Assembly: GCA_002914805.1 (NCBI GenBank)
Contig: JXTB01000500.1
Location: 134,285 to 198,284, forward strand
Direction of reading: 5' to 3'
Source of the DNA: Parasponia andersonii
Lineage: Eukaryota; Streptophyta; Magnoliopsida; Rosales; Cannabaceae
Length of the DNA stretch: 64,000 nucleotides
Below the pieces are notes generated by a model. That model saw only the letters and a list, made by a program, of their open reading frames with translations, did no database searches and was not told the origin of the DNA. The translations under genes were made by a program, and so were the position numbers. Below, one piece after another: positions 10,938 through 23,130 of this stretch. The stretch's first letter is position 1. Every line of letters begins with the position of its first letter.

Positions 10938-13900
10938 ATGGGAATGGGAATGGAAAAAAGGCCAATTAGGTGGTCCTCTAATGGCCTTGGGCTGCTGCTG
11001 CTGTTGCTTCTTCTCCTTCAACTTCAAGTTCAAGTTGAAGTTGGGTTATGTGGTGTTGTTGAGAATGAGAATGAGAATGAGAATGAGAATGGAAATGAAA
11101 ATGAGAGGCTCTACTACATATGGCCAATGCCCAGAGATGTGAGACATGGCATTGCTCCAAACACCACCACTCTGTTTGTACCCAACAATTTCCATCTTAT
11201 CACTCAATACCCCGACGTTACGGGGATTCTCAAGGACGCCTTCGCCAGGCTGCTCACCATTATCAACCTCCCTCATAGTAGTAATAATAGTAATAATAGT
11301 CATACCCAGTATCAGTATCAGTATCAGTATCAGTATCATGGGGATGAGGATGAGGATGAGGATGAGGATGAGGATGATCCCGATATCCCCAACTCCAACC
11401 TCCCAGCTTCCTCCCTTCTTCAGGCCTTAAACGTCGTCATATCCTCCACCGATGAACAACTAAGATATGGGATTGATGAATCTTACAGCTTATCAATTCC
11501 TCAACCCGACTCTCCAAACCCTGCCGTCTATGCCTATCTTCAGGTTATAATAATATTTCATCGTTATTATATTGACATGTTTTTTTTTATATATATTAAA
11601 TTATATTCCTATATTTTAATTATTAGTAATATATCATTTGAAAATTTTAAAATAAATTATATAAAATCTTATTAAAGCATAAATTTATTAAATAGTAGTT
11701 TTGTAATAATTTTAAAAAATTATTTATAAAGTATACAAGTAATATTAATTTTTTTTTCAGGGGAATATTTTTGTTAGTATTGATTATAGGATTTGGTGCA
11801 TTCGGTTTTGGTGGTCCACCTAAATAAATACTAATACTAACTCTAATACAAATAACTAATATTTTTATTTTTGTCTAACAGTTTCGGTTAAAGTCAAAGT
11901 CAAAACCTTTTTATTTTTCATTTTTCTGATTTTAGTATTCAATTCAATATTAAATCTACGTCCATACAACAGTACTATACGTTACGCCCATGTAATACTG
12001 CTTCTCATTTTGATACAACTTTCGTCAAATTGCATTGCTCTTGTGTGTGCATGTGGATGTAATATATTTATCACGTTATTAATTAAGAGTTGGATAATTA
12101 AGTTACTGAAATAATGCAGGCAAAAACGGTCTATGGTGCTTTACACGGACTACAGGTGGTGGTTATGTGCATTTCTAATCTTACCACACAAATTCATTCG
12201 ATCGGTTTATTTATATAATAGGAAAATCTATAGATATACATATATGTAACATTAATTTGGGTATAAAAAATATATATTGCAGACGTTTAGCCAACTATGC
12301 CAATATAACTTTAAAAGCAAGACAATTGAAGTGAATAAGGTCCCCTGGACCATTGTTGATCGACCAAGATTCTCATATAGAGGCCTTTTGATTGGTAAGC
12401 TCAGTTGCTTTTCATCTTTCTTCCATTACCATTACATTTGTGTGTATATGTATGTTTAAACTAACACTCTTCTTTGAAACTATCCCTATCAAATGATGCT
12501 AAGTTTGACAAATTAATGAAAAATAATACTTAACCACCGTATGGTTCGCTCGCGGATGGATGAATTTGGTGCAGATACATCTCGACATTATCTGCCACTG
12601 CCTGTCATAAAGACCGTTATTGATTCTATGGCCTATGCAAAGTTGGTAAGTATGTTTACAAATATAACTAAAGCTGCTTACACTTTGTTAGTTTCTCATT
12701 TGAATTTGTTTCGTATATAGCACTGCAGTCTGCAAATAGCTTTATAAAAGTTAAAAAGTAATGTGGCTGGCAGTGACCAATCCTTTCTTAATGTTTGAAA
12801 TTGTGCAGAATGTGTTGCACTGGCACATTGTAGATTCACAATCTTTTCCTTTGGAAATACCTTCATATCCAAAACTCTGGGATGGTGCTTATTCATATAC
12901 TGAGAGATATACAATAGCAGATGCCTCAGAAATCGTGAGGCAAGTGGTTTCTTTCTTCTTTCTACCACTTCTATTTAATACTAATACTACTCCTTTAACA
13001 TTCTATTCTATTCAAATATTGGCAGTTATGCTCAACGACAAGGGATTAACGTATTGGCTGAAATCGATGTTCCAGGACATGCTCGCTCATGGTATTCAAC
13101 CTATATCTCTCCACATATCTCTTATGTCAAAAGGCCAAAAAAAAAAAAAAAAAATCTCCGTCAGAATTATCCTCTTGCTACACTTCATAATTCTATGAAT
13201 ATCATGATTCTGTATTCTTTGTCTTAAGACAAAGACTAAAATTCTAAAAGAAGAGATGACCAGTGATTGACAAGTTTTACTATGTGAAGTGCCAGTATTG
13301 GTCTGCATCTTAGAAAAAGAAATTTTCTATTATCTTTAATATAAGGTGGTGAGATTCTCAATAGTTAGTTAATCAGTTTTGCTGTTTCTGCTATAAACAC
13401 AGATTTTCCCTAGTTTCTTCTTTGCAATATATGGTGTCCAAGATTTGATTAATATATGCTTTCAAACGTATTTGTATCAAGTTGTTCAAAGAGCTTATGG
13501 TTTTAATTGTAGGGGGGTTGGCTACCCATCTCTTTGGCCATCGAAGAGCTGTCAGGAGCCCCTTGATGTTAGCAATGAGTTCACCTTTAAAATAATTGAT
13601 GGAATTCTTTTGGGTATATATCATACTTTCTTATGTTTTCTGAAAAATAATAATTTCTGGTTTTATTTTAGATAGTTTGATATTCTAATCAATTAGGATG
13701 TTCCAGTATATTCTTGCTGTTAATATTCACTTTCACGCGTTTCAGACTTTAGCAAGGTCTTTAAATTTAAATTCGTTCACTTGGGAGGTGACGAAGTTAA
13801 TACAAGTAAGTAGACAAACCTAACAATATTTGTTTATGATGAATTTTATTCCACTACTATTTCACCTTCTATGGTGTTTCTTATAATACCCAGCTTTCTA

Positions 13901-14195
13901 AATGTCCAAGAAATCATGACTTCTTTGTGAATTTAGATTTCGTATATTTAGTTGATACGTTGCATGGTATGAGATAATTTTCCGCTTGTCTTTTGTTTTT
14001 CTTTTTTGGTGAAAGAAATTCTGTTAAGATGCTAATAATTTGGTTCAAAGTTGACTTATTCTAAGACATCCCCTTTTTGGAGGTAAGATAGTTTGTGCAG
14101 CTTCCTTATGAGATTGATTTCTGGGTCTGTACATTATTTGTATACACTAAGTACAGAAAGTGCTCATCTTTTAGACAGGCAAAACATGTATACTC

Positions 14196-14257
<62 letters not shown>

Positions 14258-16685
14258 GCGATTGTGTATATATCCACTCTTAAGGTACTTGTGATAACGA
14301 GGTTCAGCGTTTTTTCGATGCTTCTTTTACTTCAGAAGTTGCCTTTAGGTTTATTTAGCGATTCTTGTGAAATACACCTTTTTATTACAATCTCTTAGCA
14401 TACTGATGGGCGTACATCAAATTATTCAGTTTGTAGTCTAAAGTTTGGTCAGGTAATGCTATATCTTACGGACATAATACCAACTTTTATTTTTGGTTTT
14501 GAATTTCAGGTTGCTGGACGACCACTCCTCGTATTAACAAGTGGTACAATGCTAAAATCAAACTCATTTCAAGTGTCTTTTCCCTTCTTCTTCTTCTTCT
14601 TCTTTTTTTCTTTTTTTTTTTTTTTAAAGAAATATCAATGTAAAGATTTTTCTACAGATTAAAGCAAAGTTTTGGTATAGGTTGATTGAGCCTCCATGTT
14701 TGCAACTTCCTTCTCATCCTAAGTCTTAATATCCTGTCACTTAGATGATTATAGACATGCACATCCATAATACTAAGAAGTTCTGAAGAGTCTGATGTCT
14801 CAGTATTGTGCAAACAATTTGACAGCTCTTATCCATGCTTATTTGACGTATGGTTACATTGCCATTTGGTATTTCATCAGACTATCATATTTATCCGTCA
14901 CACTGTCCAGTTTTCATTCATTCTTGCCTTTGCCCTCTACCTTCAGTAGATAATACCTCCAACAGCAACACCTCATGAGGGTGCTAAACACTGTCCGTAG
15001 TACCACTTCCAGAATTTCCTTTTGGTTCAAGTAGAGGACGCCTGTTTTCAATATATATATATATATACATATATATTAGAATTTCAAGATTTCAATATCA
15101 CCTACTACTAATTTATATTCCAAATCTTTTCCAATTCCTCATGCCCCAGTGTTCAGTAGCCAGAAAAATTGACGAAAGCTTATTACTTGTCAACTATCCT
15201 GATGTGCAGGTTAAGAAAGCATGGGATGAATGGATCAGAAGCTTACCAATACTTTGTCTTGCGAGCACAAAAAATAGCTCTATCTCATGGATACGAAATT
15301 ATTAACTGGTATGAAGCTCATATGCAATGTTGTACTGCTTACCAATTAGTATTACATCTTATCCACTCCTATTGGAAATTTACAGGGAAGAGACTTTTAA
15401 TAACTTCGGCAATAAATTGAGCCGCAAGACTGTGGTGCACAACTGGTATGTTAAAACTCTGAATCTTCCTGACACCTGTTTATATGGATGGTCCATGGTG
15501 ATGTACATATTTTGAATTCTAGAGGAGTAATAGCTGCCTTTGGTCTATTTTGCTTTGCAAACAAGTATGTAACTGAGTAAACTAGCATCCGCTATAGGTT
15601 ATCTTCACTAATTTACGGTGTCATTAAAGAAGTGTTAGAAGATATAAGAAAGAAAGTAACTCAAAATACTTACATAGTCTTTCTTCTCTGTTTTCGGTTA
15701 AGGAGAACTGGGTGATGTGGCTTACCTTGATGCAAAATTGTGGGGCTTCTGTTAAACTTGTGGATGTATCTCTTTTGACTTTTATATAATCCCAAAACCC
15801 ATAAATTACCTTGATGCAAACTTGTGGATGTATCTTTGACTTTCATATAATCCCCAAACCCATAAATATGGTAATGAGTTGAAGTGAGTTTGTAATTTAT
15901 ATCACAACAATCTTAATATTGGGAGATTTCTTCTTCTGTGTTTACGCTTAAGAAATAAGGGGCAAACTAAATCATCTTTCTTAGCTTGATGGAATAATGT
16001 GGAATTCAATCTGTTTTGAAACTAGTTGATATATTGCCTTTCTTTTGTATATTCTCAAAAGCCATAAATAGCTATGAATTGAAGTGAGTCTGTACTTCAT
16101 AATACTCACTTTATTATACCGTATGAATATTTCGCTTTGAGATTCTTATGTTTTACTGGCAGGCTTGGAGTTGGTGTTGCCCAGAAAGCAGTCGCAGCTG
16201 GGTTAAGGTGCATTGTGAGCAACCAGGACAAGTGGTACTTGGACCATTTAGATGCTTTATGGCAAGATTTCTATACGAATGAACCACTCACCAATATCAC
16301 AAAACCCAAGCAACAAAAATTAGTCATTGGCGGTGAGGTATGTCTGTGGGGCGAACACATTGATGCATCGGATATCGAACAAACCATATGGCCACGTGCT
16401 GCTGCAGCTGCAGGTACTACGAGCATTGACCATGTTGTACACAGAGTAGGAATCTTGTGTGGGCAATTTATTTTTATTTTTCTTAAATCGTTTACTTTGC
16501 CTTTTTTGTCTCATGAAGAGCGGCTGTGGACGTCTTATGATAAGCTGGCCAAAGATCCAAGGGAGGTTACTGGAAGGCTGGCGCATTTTAGATGTTTGCT
16601 GAACCAAAGAGGAATTGCAGCTGCTCCATTAGCTGGACAAGGCAGAGTTGCTCCTGAGGAACCTGGCTCTTGCTATAAGCAATAG
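10938..16685 (+). CDS. HEXO3: beta-N-acetylhexosaminidase, HEXO3 type (GH20)
   Basis: It removes terminal N-acetylglucosamine from glycans; the Arabidopsis HEXO3 enzyme acts at the plasma membrane/apoplast on N-glycans. Spliced by eye into 13 coding exons: 10938-11543, 12120-12155, 12283-12394, 12575-12645, 12809-12939, 13026-13091, 13513-13613, 13746-13805, 14510-14543, 15210-15308, 15386-15445, 16163-16413, 16519-16685. The total is 1794 nt, an open frame of 597 residues (Arabidopsis is about 557). Residues 1-36 form a Leu-rich signal peptide. The GH20 catalytic Asp-Glu pair is in HLGGDEVN (D390, E391), and WPRAAAAAERLW is present near the C terminus. Unusual points: repeat tracts EN (42-56), QY (124-133) and DE (136-147) in exon 1, micro-exons of 36 and 34 nt, and intron 5 starting with GC. 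Exon joins fit the HEXO3 protein throughout. Confidence 0.93.
12940..13025 (+). other. GC-AG intron in HEXO3
   Basis: The exon end reads GTGAG and the intron starts GCAAGT, the consensus for GC-type donors. Using the next GT (at 12944) would shift the frame and destroy the conserved YAQRQGINVLAEIDVPGH block. The intron is 86 bp and ends GGCAG. Confidence 0.85.
14203..14252 (+). repeat. (TA)n microsatellite in HEXO3 intron 8
   Basis: An uninterrupted TA dinucleotide run of about 25 units lies within the 704-bp intron between exons 8 and 9. Confidence 0.9.
15670..16110 (+). repeat. degenerate duplications in HEXO3 intron 11
   Basis: TTACCTTGATGCAAA followed by TTGTGG recurs 84 bp apart (15722 and 15806), each copy followed by a CATAAAT-ending block. 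A third, more diverged relative with TTGAAGTGAGT ends near 16110. This explains most of the 717-bp intron between exons 11 and 12. Confidence 0.7.
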
Positions 16686-17114
16686 TAAAGCTTGAGAACA
16701 GCAGCGTATTTAAATAAACGTCTGGAATATGTGAAATGCGGTTGATTTCTCGCATAAATAACCCATTAAAGGGATCCTTTTCACTCCGTTATAGGGCCTT
16801 GACTTCTTCTCATGATGTCAACCAACTCATTTAAATAAATATATAAATGGAAAAGATTCACTGTCAAGTATGTACGCAGGACTATAGGAGACAATGTCTT
16901 ATCGGGGGCCAACGACTCAACTTATATAGAGTGTCTCATATTAACTAACAGATCACAAGGCTTTTCCTTCTAGTTATAGATAGACATATGAGCTTTGAAA
17001 AAAAAAAAAAAAAAAAAAAAAAAACACCCAAAGTACGCATTGTTTGACTATAAAATACTTTTAGACACAGGAAGAGCAACATAGCTGAAATATTGGCAAT
17101 TCAAAAGTAGAGTT
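16686..17114. other. convergent intergenic region HEXO3/KOR-type gene
   Basis: These 429 bp lie between the stops of the two tail-to-tail genes and must hold both 3' UTRs. A run of 27 A residues lies at 16998-17024. Nothing else is recognised. Confidence 0.7.
16713..16718 (+). terminator. polyadenylation signal of HEXO3
   Basis: AATAAA lies 28 bp after the HEXO3 stop codon, which suggests a short 3' UTR. Plant signals are loose, so this is a candidate only. Confidence 0.35.
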
Positions 17115-18530
17115 TTAGTTATGAGGCTTCCAAGGTGGTGATGGTGGCGGGTCCTGTGGGCCAAGTGGGGGAATTGCTGAGAAAATTGTATTTCTGTCTA
17201 TCCCAATGCTAGCAGTTGCTGTGAGAGATGCAAGTGCAGCAACCAGCCCAGCATTGCCCGCCAAACTTGGCTCTGTGTATATATATCGACTGCGCACATC
17301 TTGGAACCGGTCTGACTGATCTGGACCTCCTACCATTGCCCCTGTAATGTTGTGAGGGTTTGGTTTAGGGTTGTCGCGCCATTTGAATCCACCGGTGCAA
17401 GAGTAAAATTTCTTGTCACTTGGTATTGATGCTCCACGATGATGAACATGCCTTGGAAACTTGTTGCCATACCCAACAACATAGCTCATTTTCCTGGGAT
17501 TTTTTCCTAGGATATAATCCACCTGTTCAAAACAAATGTAATGAAATTTGGATAGTTAATTTTGAAAATACAATCACTAGCGATTCTTTTAAAGCACAAG
17601 AATACCAAATTAGCCGTATTAACCTGAGAGGTAGAGAAGTTGCGAAGAACATCCAAAAAAACAAAATGGGGGCCACAATAGAAACCCCGAACGCCAAGAG
17701 CATCCATGTAATCAGCATAGAGAGAGGCCAAGAAAGCAGCATTGGCAGCATACTGAAGAAGAGGCTTCCGGTCGAGCAAGATGATGAGTCCACCTCGAGT
17801 GAAGTTGAAAACATTGTACTGTTGAAGATAAGAACACATGTTAAGAGAGGTGGTCTTGTGGTACATGGCCAGCATGTCCTCGTAAGGGTACCCGGGATTC
17901 AAGAAGATTCTAAGCCTGGTCAACAAAAGCATGGCCGAAGGTAACTTGTTGTCCCAACTAGGAGCGCTGAGTATGGGGATGTTTTCGAAGGCCTTGGCGT
18001 TTTGGGGCATGCCTTTGTCGGTTGCAAGAGAGATATAGGTATTGTTTCCAGTGGCATAGTATAGCCATGCAGAGCCCCAAATGTACTCGTCGAAGTAGCC
18101 AGAGGAGTTGTAGTAGGGAGAAATATAGAGATTGCCTTTGCCATACGTCAGTCGTTTGCCAAAGTCTCTGGCGAAATCAAAGACAGTTTGTGCAGCTTTG
18201 ACAAGCTTGCGTGAGTAGGTGTTGTTGTCTCGGAAAACAATGGAGGCAGCGGCCAAGGCTGCAGCGGTTTCGGCTGCGAGTTCAGGGCCTGAGCTGCATG
18301 TTTGGGTGGGTCTTGGATAGTCCATGTCTTCTGGTCTCTGCCAGCAATACTCGTCATTTGGGGTCTTGGAACCATTTAGTGACCCGCCAACCTTGAAAGA
18401 AAGCATAACATAATAATAATAATAATAATGAAGAACAAGAAAATAGGTGGAATGAGTATGTATAGCCTCCTAAAACATACATACACACACACATATATAT
18501 ATATATATATTACTTTTGAGTTTTGACAAT

Positions 18531-18561
<31 letters not shown>

Positions 18562-19778
18562 GTAATATCAATAACTGATATGAAATAAGGTAAGGCAAGG
18601 CAAGGCAATTAGCGGCAACCTGACAAAAGATGTTGTCAATTCGAGTGGCAGAGGAATTGAAGGTAAGAAGCAGGTAATCAGAGCCCCATTTGATGAGTTC
18701 ACGTATGTGGTCGTACTCGCCAAGGGTGTCGTATTTGTTACCGTATTCGATGACGGTCCAGCTGAGCATGGTGATGGTATAAGCCATGGGAAAATGGTAT
18801 TTGACGTTGTGTCCTCCATCATAGTATCCTCCAACCAACCCTCCCTTCACCTCCGCACTCACATCTTTTCCATCACTTAGCCCTGAGTTCCCTCTCCATG
18901 GAATTCCATTGCTCTTCGTCAATCTTCCAGCTGCATGCATGCCACGCCACGCCATCATCATCATCATCATCATCATCATCATATATATATATATAATATA
19001 TATACAGTCACAACTCACAAACCAAGAACAAATGTTTCTAGGCCAGATGATGTTATTAATTAGCTTATGTAAAACGTTGACAAACAATAACAAAAGGGAG
19101 GGACTGCAAATGAAAAGATAAAAATTACACTTTGAAGGAATATACTGTATTGTAAACATAGTACCTTTTAGAGTTGCAAGTTAGTCATCTTTATCATCAC
19201 TAGCTTGATTTCTATACAACTATCAAAACTAAAGACTGAAAAAATTCAGCTGGGAATTTATTTATGTGACAAATATTATTTATTTTTTATTAATTAAAAA
19301 GAGAGAAAACATAGCAAACAACGAAACAAAAACTAGGCCAGTTGATTTACATGCATCATAATATATAACAACTTTAGAATTAAGGCATAATACATATGTC
19401 GCATATATTTATATGAATAATGAATTTTTTTTTTTTTTTTAAAAAGGAAAGACTTACATTTCTGAGCATTGAAGAAGAGGAGGGCCTTGTGGAGAGCCAG
19501 AGTGTAATTATCAGGAAGGACAGGGTGTGGCTTGGATTTGGGAAGCGTTTTGACAATGATGATGGGGAGAGTAATGACCAAGAAAGCCAGCAAAAACGAC
19601 AATACGCTAACTTTCAAGGCTTTCCGGCTGCAAACGACACAACCCAGGTCCACGTACTTGTTGCTTGCCATTGCCATTGCCAACTTCTTCTTCTGTCTCA
19701 ACGACAACGTGGGTTCCAGCAGCCACCCCTTCTGGGTGTCGTTTAGATCATGATGATGATGATTAATGGTATTATTAT

Positions 19779-19811
<33 letters not shown>

Positions 19812-19962
19812 TATTGGTTTGGTGCTGCTGCTGCTGCTGCTGCTGCTGCCTATTAGTATTATTGGCCCAATCGAGGCTCATACTGTGGCTGTGATCCTCC
19901 TCTTGACGATGATGATCTCCCACTGCCTCCAACGGCACTCCCCATTCACTCCCCGTACGCAT
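17115..19962 (-). CDS. KOR2: membrane-anchored GH9 endo-1,4-beta-glucanase, KORRIGAN class
   Basis: Class A GH9 enzymes are type II membrane proteins that act in cellulose and cell-wall metabolism. Four exons on the minus strand: 19962-19458, 18930-18620, 18391-17624, 17522-17115 (1992 nt, 663 residues). A cytosolic tail with Q8, N-rich and H4 tracts (39-71) precedes a transmembrane helix (about 115-138), then the catalytic domain with [34 protein letters not shown] (555-562), the acid Glu in [11 protein letters not shown] (E612) and a Pro-rich end. Odd: the block normally DAGD reads DGGH (D206 to H209), so the catalytic-base Asp is His. The protein is more diverged than KOR1, and its position beside HEXO3 and AS2 fits KOR2 of Arabidopsis. 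It may be a weak or non-catalytic enzyme. Confidence 0.92.
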
Positions 19963-22900
19963 ACTACCTAGTCCTAATTCCTACCTATATATAATGCTCA
20001 ATTACTATAACTTTATAATTAATGTAATACGACAGTACTATAACTATATATGAGAATATGAGACCACCACCACCACAAAAAACATTTTCAACACTTAATT
20101 ATAGATACATACACAGCAGTATATATCTACTTGTATTCATGTAAATGTTTTGTTTTGGAAGAAGAAGAAGAAGAGGCAGGGCCGGCTCCTCTTAGATATG
20201 TTCACTCACTCTTTCTCTACTAAACGCGCCTTCTTTATAAATGTGTATATATACATTAAAGGAAGGAATTGAAGAAATTAAACCAAATACTGTTTTGATC
20301 AATTTAAAATTACATTTCTTCATTTTCCTTTTTTTCTTTTAATCGTTTTCGTATACATATACACATATGTGTATAAAAGTAATTATAAATTCTAGGACTA
20401 AATAGTGTGAGATTTTGCCAATTATACCTATCTAGATTAAAAAAAAAAAAAAAAAATACTACTCGATTGTTGTCCATATATAATATACCATCATTGCCTT
20501 TTTATATTTATTTTTTGGGATTTTGTAATATCCAAGCTGGCCATGGATATTCTCACTGTAGATGCATCCATTCCATTCCATGCACATTATACCATCTTTG
20601 CCATTTTAGTTTTTCTATTTTTGCCTTTTTCTATTTTTGGGTTTTGTAAATACGTCTCTTACGCCCTTCATTAAGGCGTCAATTAAGCGTGTCATTAAAC
20701 CAAAATAAAAAGGAATCTAATTAAACCAATACATATTCATATTTAAGTGGTTACCTTTTATTTATTTATTTATTTATTTATTCTGAAAAGCAAATGCGTA
20801 AGAGATTTCCTAATTAAAATAGCAGTACTGGCCCATCCCATGCATATATATATATATGTATGTATATATATACATTTTTGCTGGAATTTATAAAATGAGG
20901 ATTTGCGCGGTCTAATATTTATAACTTCAAAAATGCTATTATATCATTTTCTAATTAAAAAAAAATGTTGTTTTCCCCTTTGTCATGTCCGTTGTTTAGA
21001 CCCAAAACCCAGTACTTACATCCCAGCTTTGTATTTTCTTAAAGGCTTAAATGTTTCCTTTCTAATTCCAAAAGCCAAATAGTTAGAGTTTGACTCTCCC
21101 TTAGGAAATAAAATATTCCTTCTAATTTTATTTGCTCTTTCTATATAATTTTTCTCCTTTTTAAGGGTTTCTCAAGAAAATTAAATTAATAAATTAATAA
21201 CTAGCCAAAAATTGGCTATAATAAGAGTACCATTGTCTAAAGAAAATAGAAAGATTCCTCAAAGATACCGTTCTGAATCACTCCAATCCCAGATTGTTGA
21301 TTATCATATTCTTATTACAAAAATAAGATGGGACATGTTACCTTCTTTTAATAGGAAAAGTAAAAAAAATCTTTGAGATATCCATAAATAAATACCAAAT
21401 ACCACCGCTGACTCTCTTCCATAATGTCCATCAATAGATGATATAACGGATAATTCTTGATAGCTTTCATTAATAAATGTTACAACAATCTCATCCTAAG
21501 TATAAGTTAAAAAGTTCGTAAATCTCGATAACTCTAAGAAAAGATCTTGACACGATGATATCTTCTGATGACATCTAACTTTGTCTTACGAGGGATTTAA
21601 ATTTAAAAAAAACACAAGCAACACACTTGTAAAATAAAATATAAAAAAATTTCTTTACATCAGGACCAAAATAATATTGATGTTAATGACAACCATATTA
21701 GAAATATAAAAGAAATACTAAAAATCAACCAAAAATACTAGAAAAAAATCACCATAAATCTAAATTTAGGTGAATTACTATCCTCTCTCGTGAATAGAAC
21801 AAATAGAATGATTATTTGAAAAAAAAAAAATCAAAAAAAGAAAATCCATACAAAAAAGAGAGGAAAAAATGACGGAAATCACACGTCCTATTTTTCTATC
21901 GCCCTACACCTTATGAAAAATTGTCAACTCACTCTGAATAACTGCAAAATAATACAGATACATGTTATAATGCTAGAAACAAGAACAAGAGAAAAAGGTT
22001 AACAATATATTCAAGTCTGAATGGAAAGTTAGAATTTAATATTGCATAAGAGTGTAAAGTAGAGAAAAGAGTAAAAGCTCTTAAAATGAATTTAAAAATT
22101 ATGTATAACAGACTCTTTGGTTTTGTTAGTTATACGAGTCAAAACTAAAATTTACTATTTCATTTTGTATAGCAGACATTTCATGTTCAGAATGGTTCCA
22201 AATTCATTGTGTTGGTTCAGTTAGCTAGACTCATATAAATGCAAAATTGACTGCTAACTTATTATTTATTATTGTATTTGGCATCAAAGAAAAGATAATT
22301 TACTTTCAATTTCCATTGGAAAATGTGACGTGTTTAAAATGGTATTCATATTGAACTATTCTGAAGTTTAAATTAGGAAAATTCTCAAATATTACTAGTT
22401 GTAAAGAATCTGATAAAAAGGAAAATGCGGAATTTGCCAACGGAGGAGTGTAGGATCTCTGCTTTGCTTTTGAATATGTTCATAGTGTAAAACTAAATGT
22501 ACGAGTATAACCTCAACCGTGGATGTGCATATTTACATTTTTTTTTTAAAGGATTCTATGATGCAATCACAATATGTCTGTCTGGAGCGATCAACCATAA
22601 TTGTCAAGTAACCAAATACTCTTATTAAAGCCAATTTGTAGAAGTAACCAAATACTCTTAATATAATGTGTTTGGTTATCATATCAGACACTCTGTTTAG
22701 ATCAATGTTTTAGTACCCAAAATCTTGTACAATATTAATATTGTCTCCTTCATCCATGTAAAATTCTATCAAATAAAAACCAAAATATATATTTTATTTT
22801 TTAATTATTAAAAGCAAAACTAATGTCAAAAAAGACTTTGACTACTCAACAAGTTGTTTTTGTTTTATTTTTTAAAAATTTCAAATGATGTTTCTCCAAA

Positions 22901-23130
22901 TTTTTCCATTTCGCAAATGAAATAATAATAATAATAATAATACTAATACTAAATACTAAAAAGAAGAAGGAGAAGAAAAAGAAAATACTCTTCTCCTTCT
23001 TCCTCTTCGATCTTTCTTCTTCGTCTTCGATCTTTCTTGTTCGATATTCGTGAAAAAGTATAGATTAGATTAGATTAGATTAGATTAGATTATATTAGAA
23101 AATAATAATAATAATAGTCTCGATCCAGTA
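19963..23130. other. divergent intergenic region, KOR-type gene / COG1
   Basis: This 3.2-kb AT-rich stretch lies between two genes transcribed away from each other, so it holds both promoters. Seen: an A18 run near 20440, a (TTTA)n run near 20757-20782, (TA)n near 20846 and (AAT)n near 22920. A pyrimidine-rich CTTCTT block (22985-23045) and a TAGAT pentanucleotide run (about 23062-23092) form the likely COG1 5' leader. No coding region is seen. Confidence 0.7.
20234..20241 (-). promoter_or_regulatory. candidate TATA box of the KOR-type gene
   Basis: TTTATAAA on the minus strand lies about 270 bp upstream of the ATG at 19962. The sequence between includes a CTTCTT-rich leader-like stretch. 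Spacing is plausible but the match is not specific. Confidence 0.3.

Noticed and set aside
18956-18985. CAT-repeat and TA-repeat next to the GH9 exon 2 acceptor as a coding poly-Met tract
   Set aside because: It is intronic: the conserved frame begins at 18930 after the CAG acceptor.
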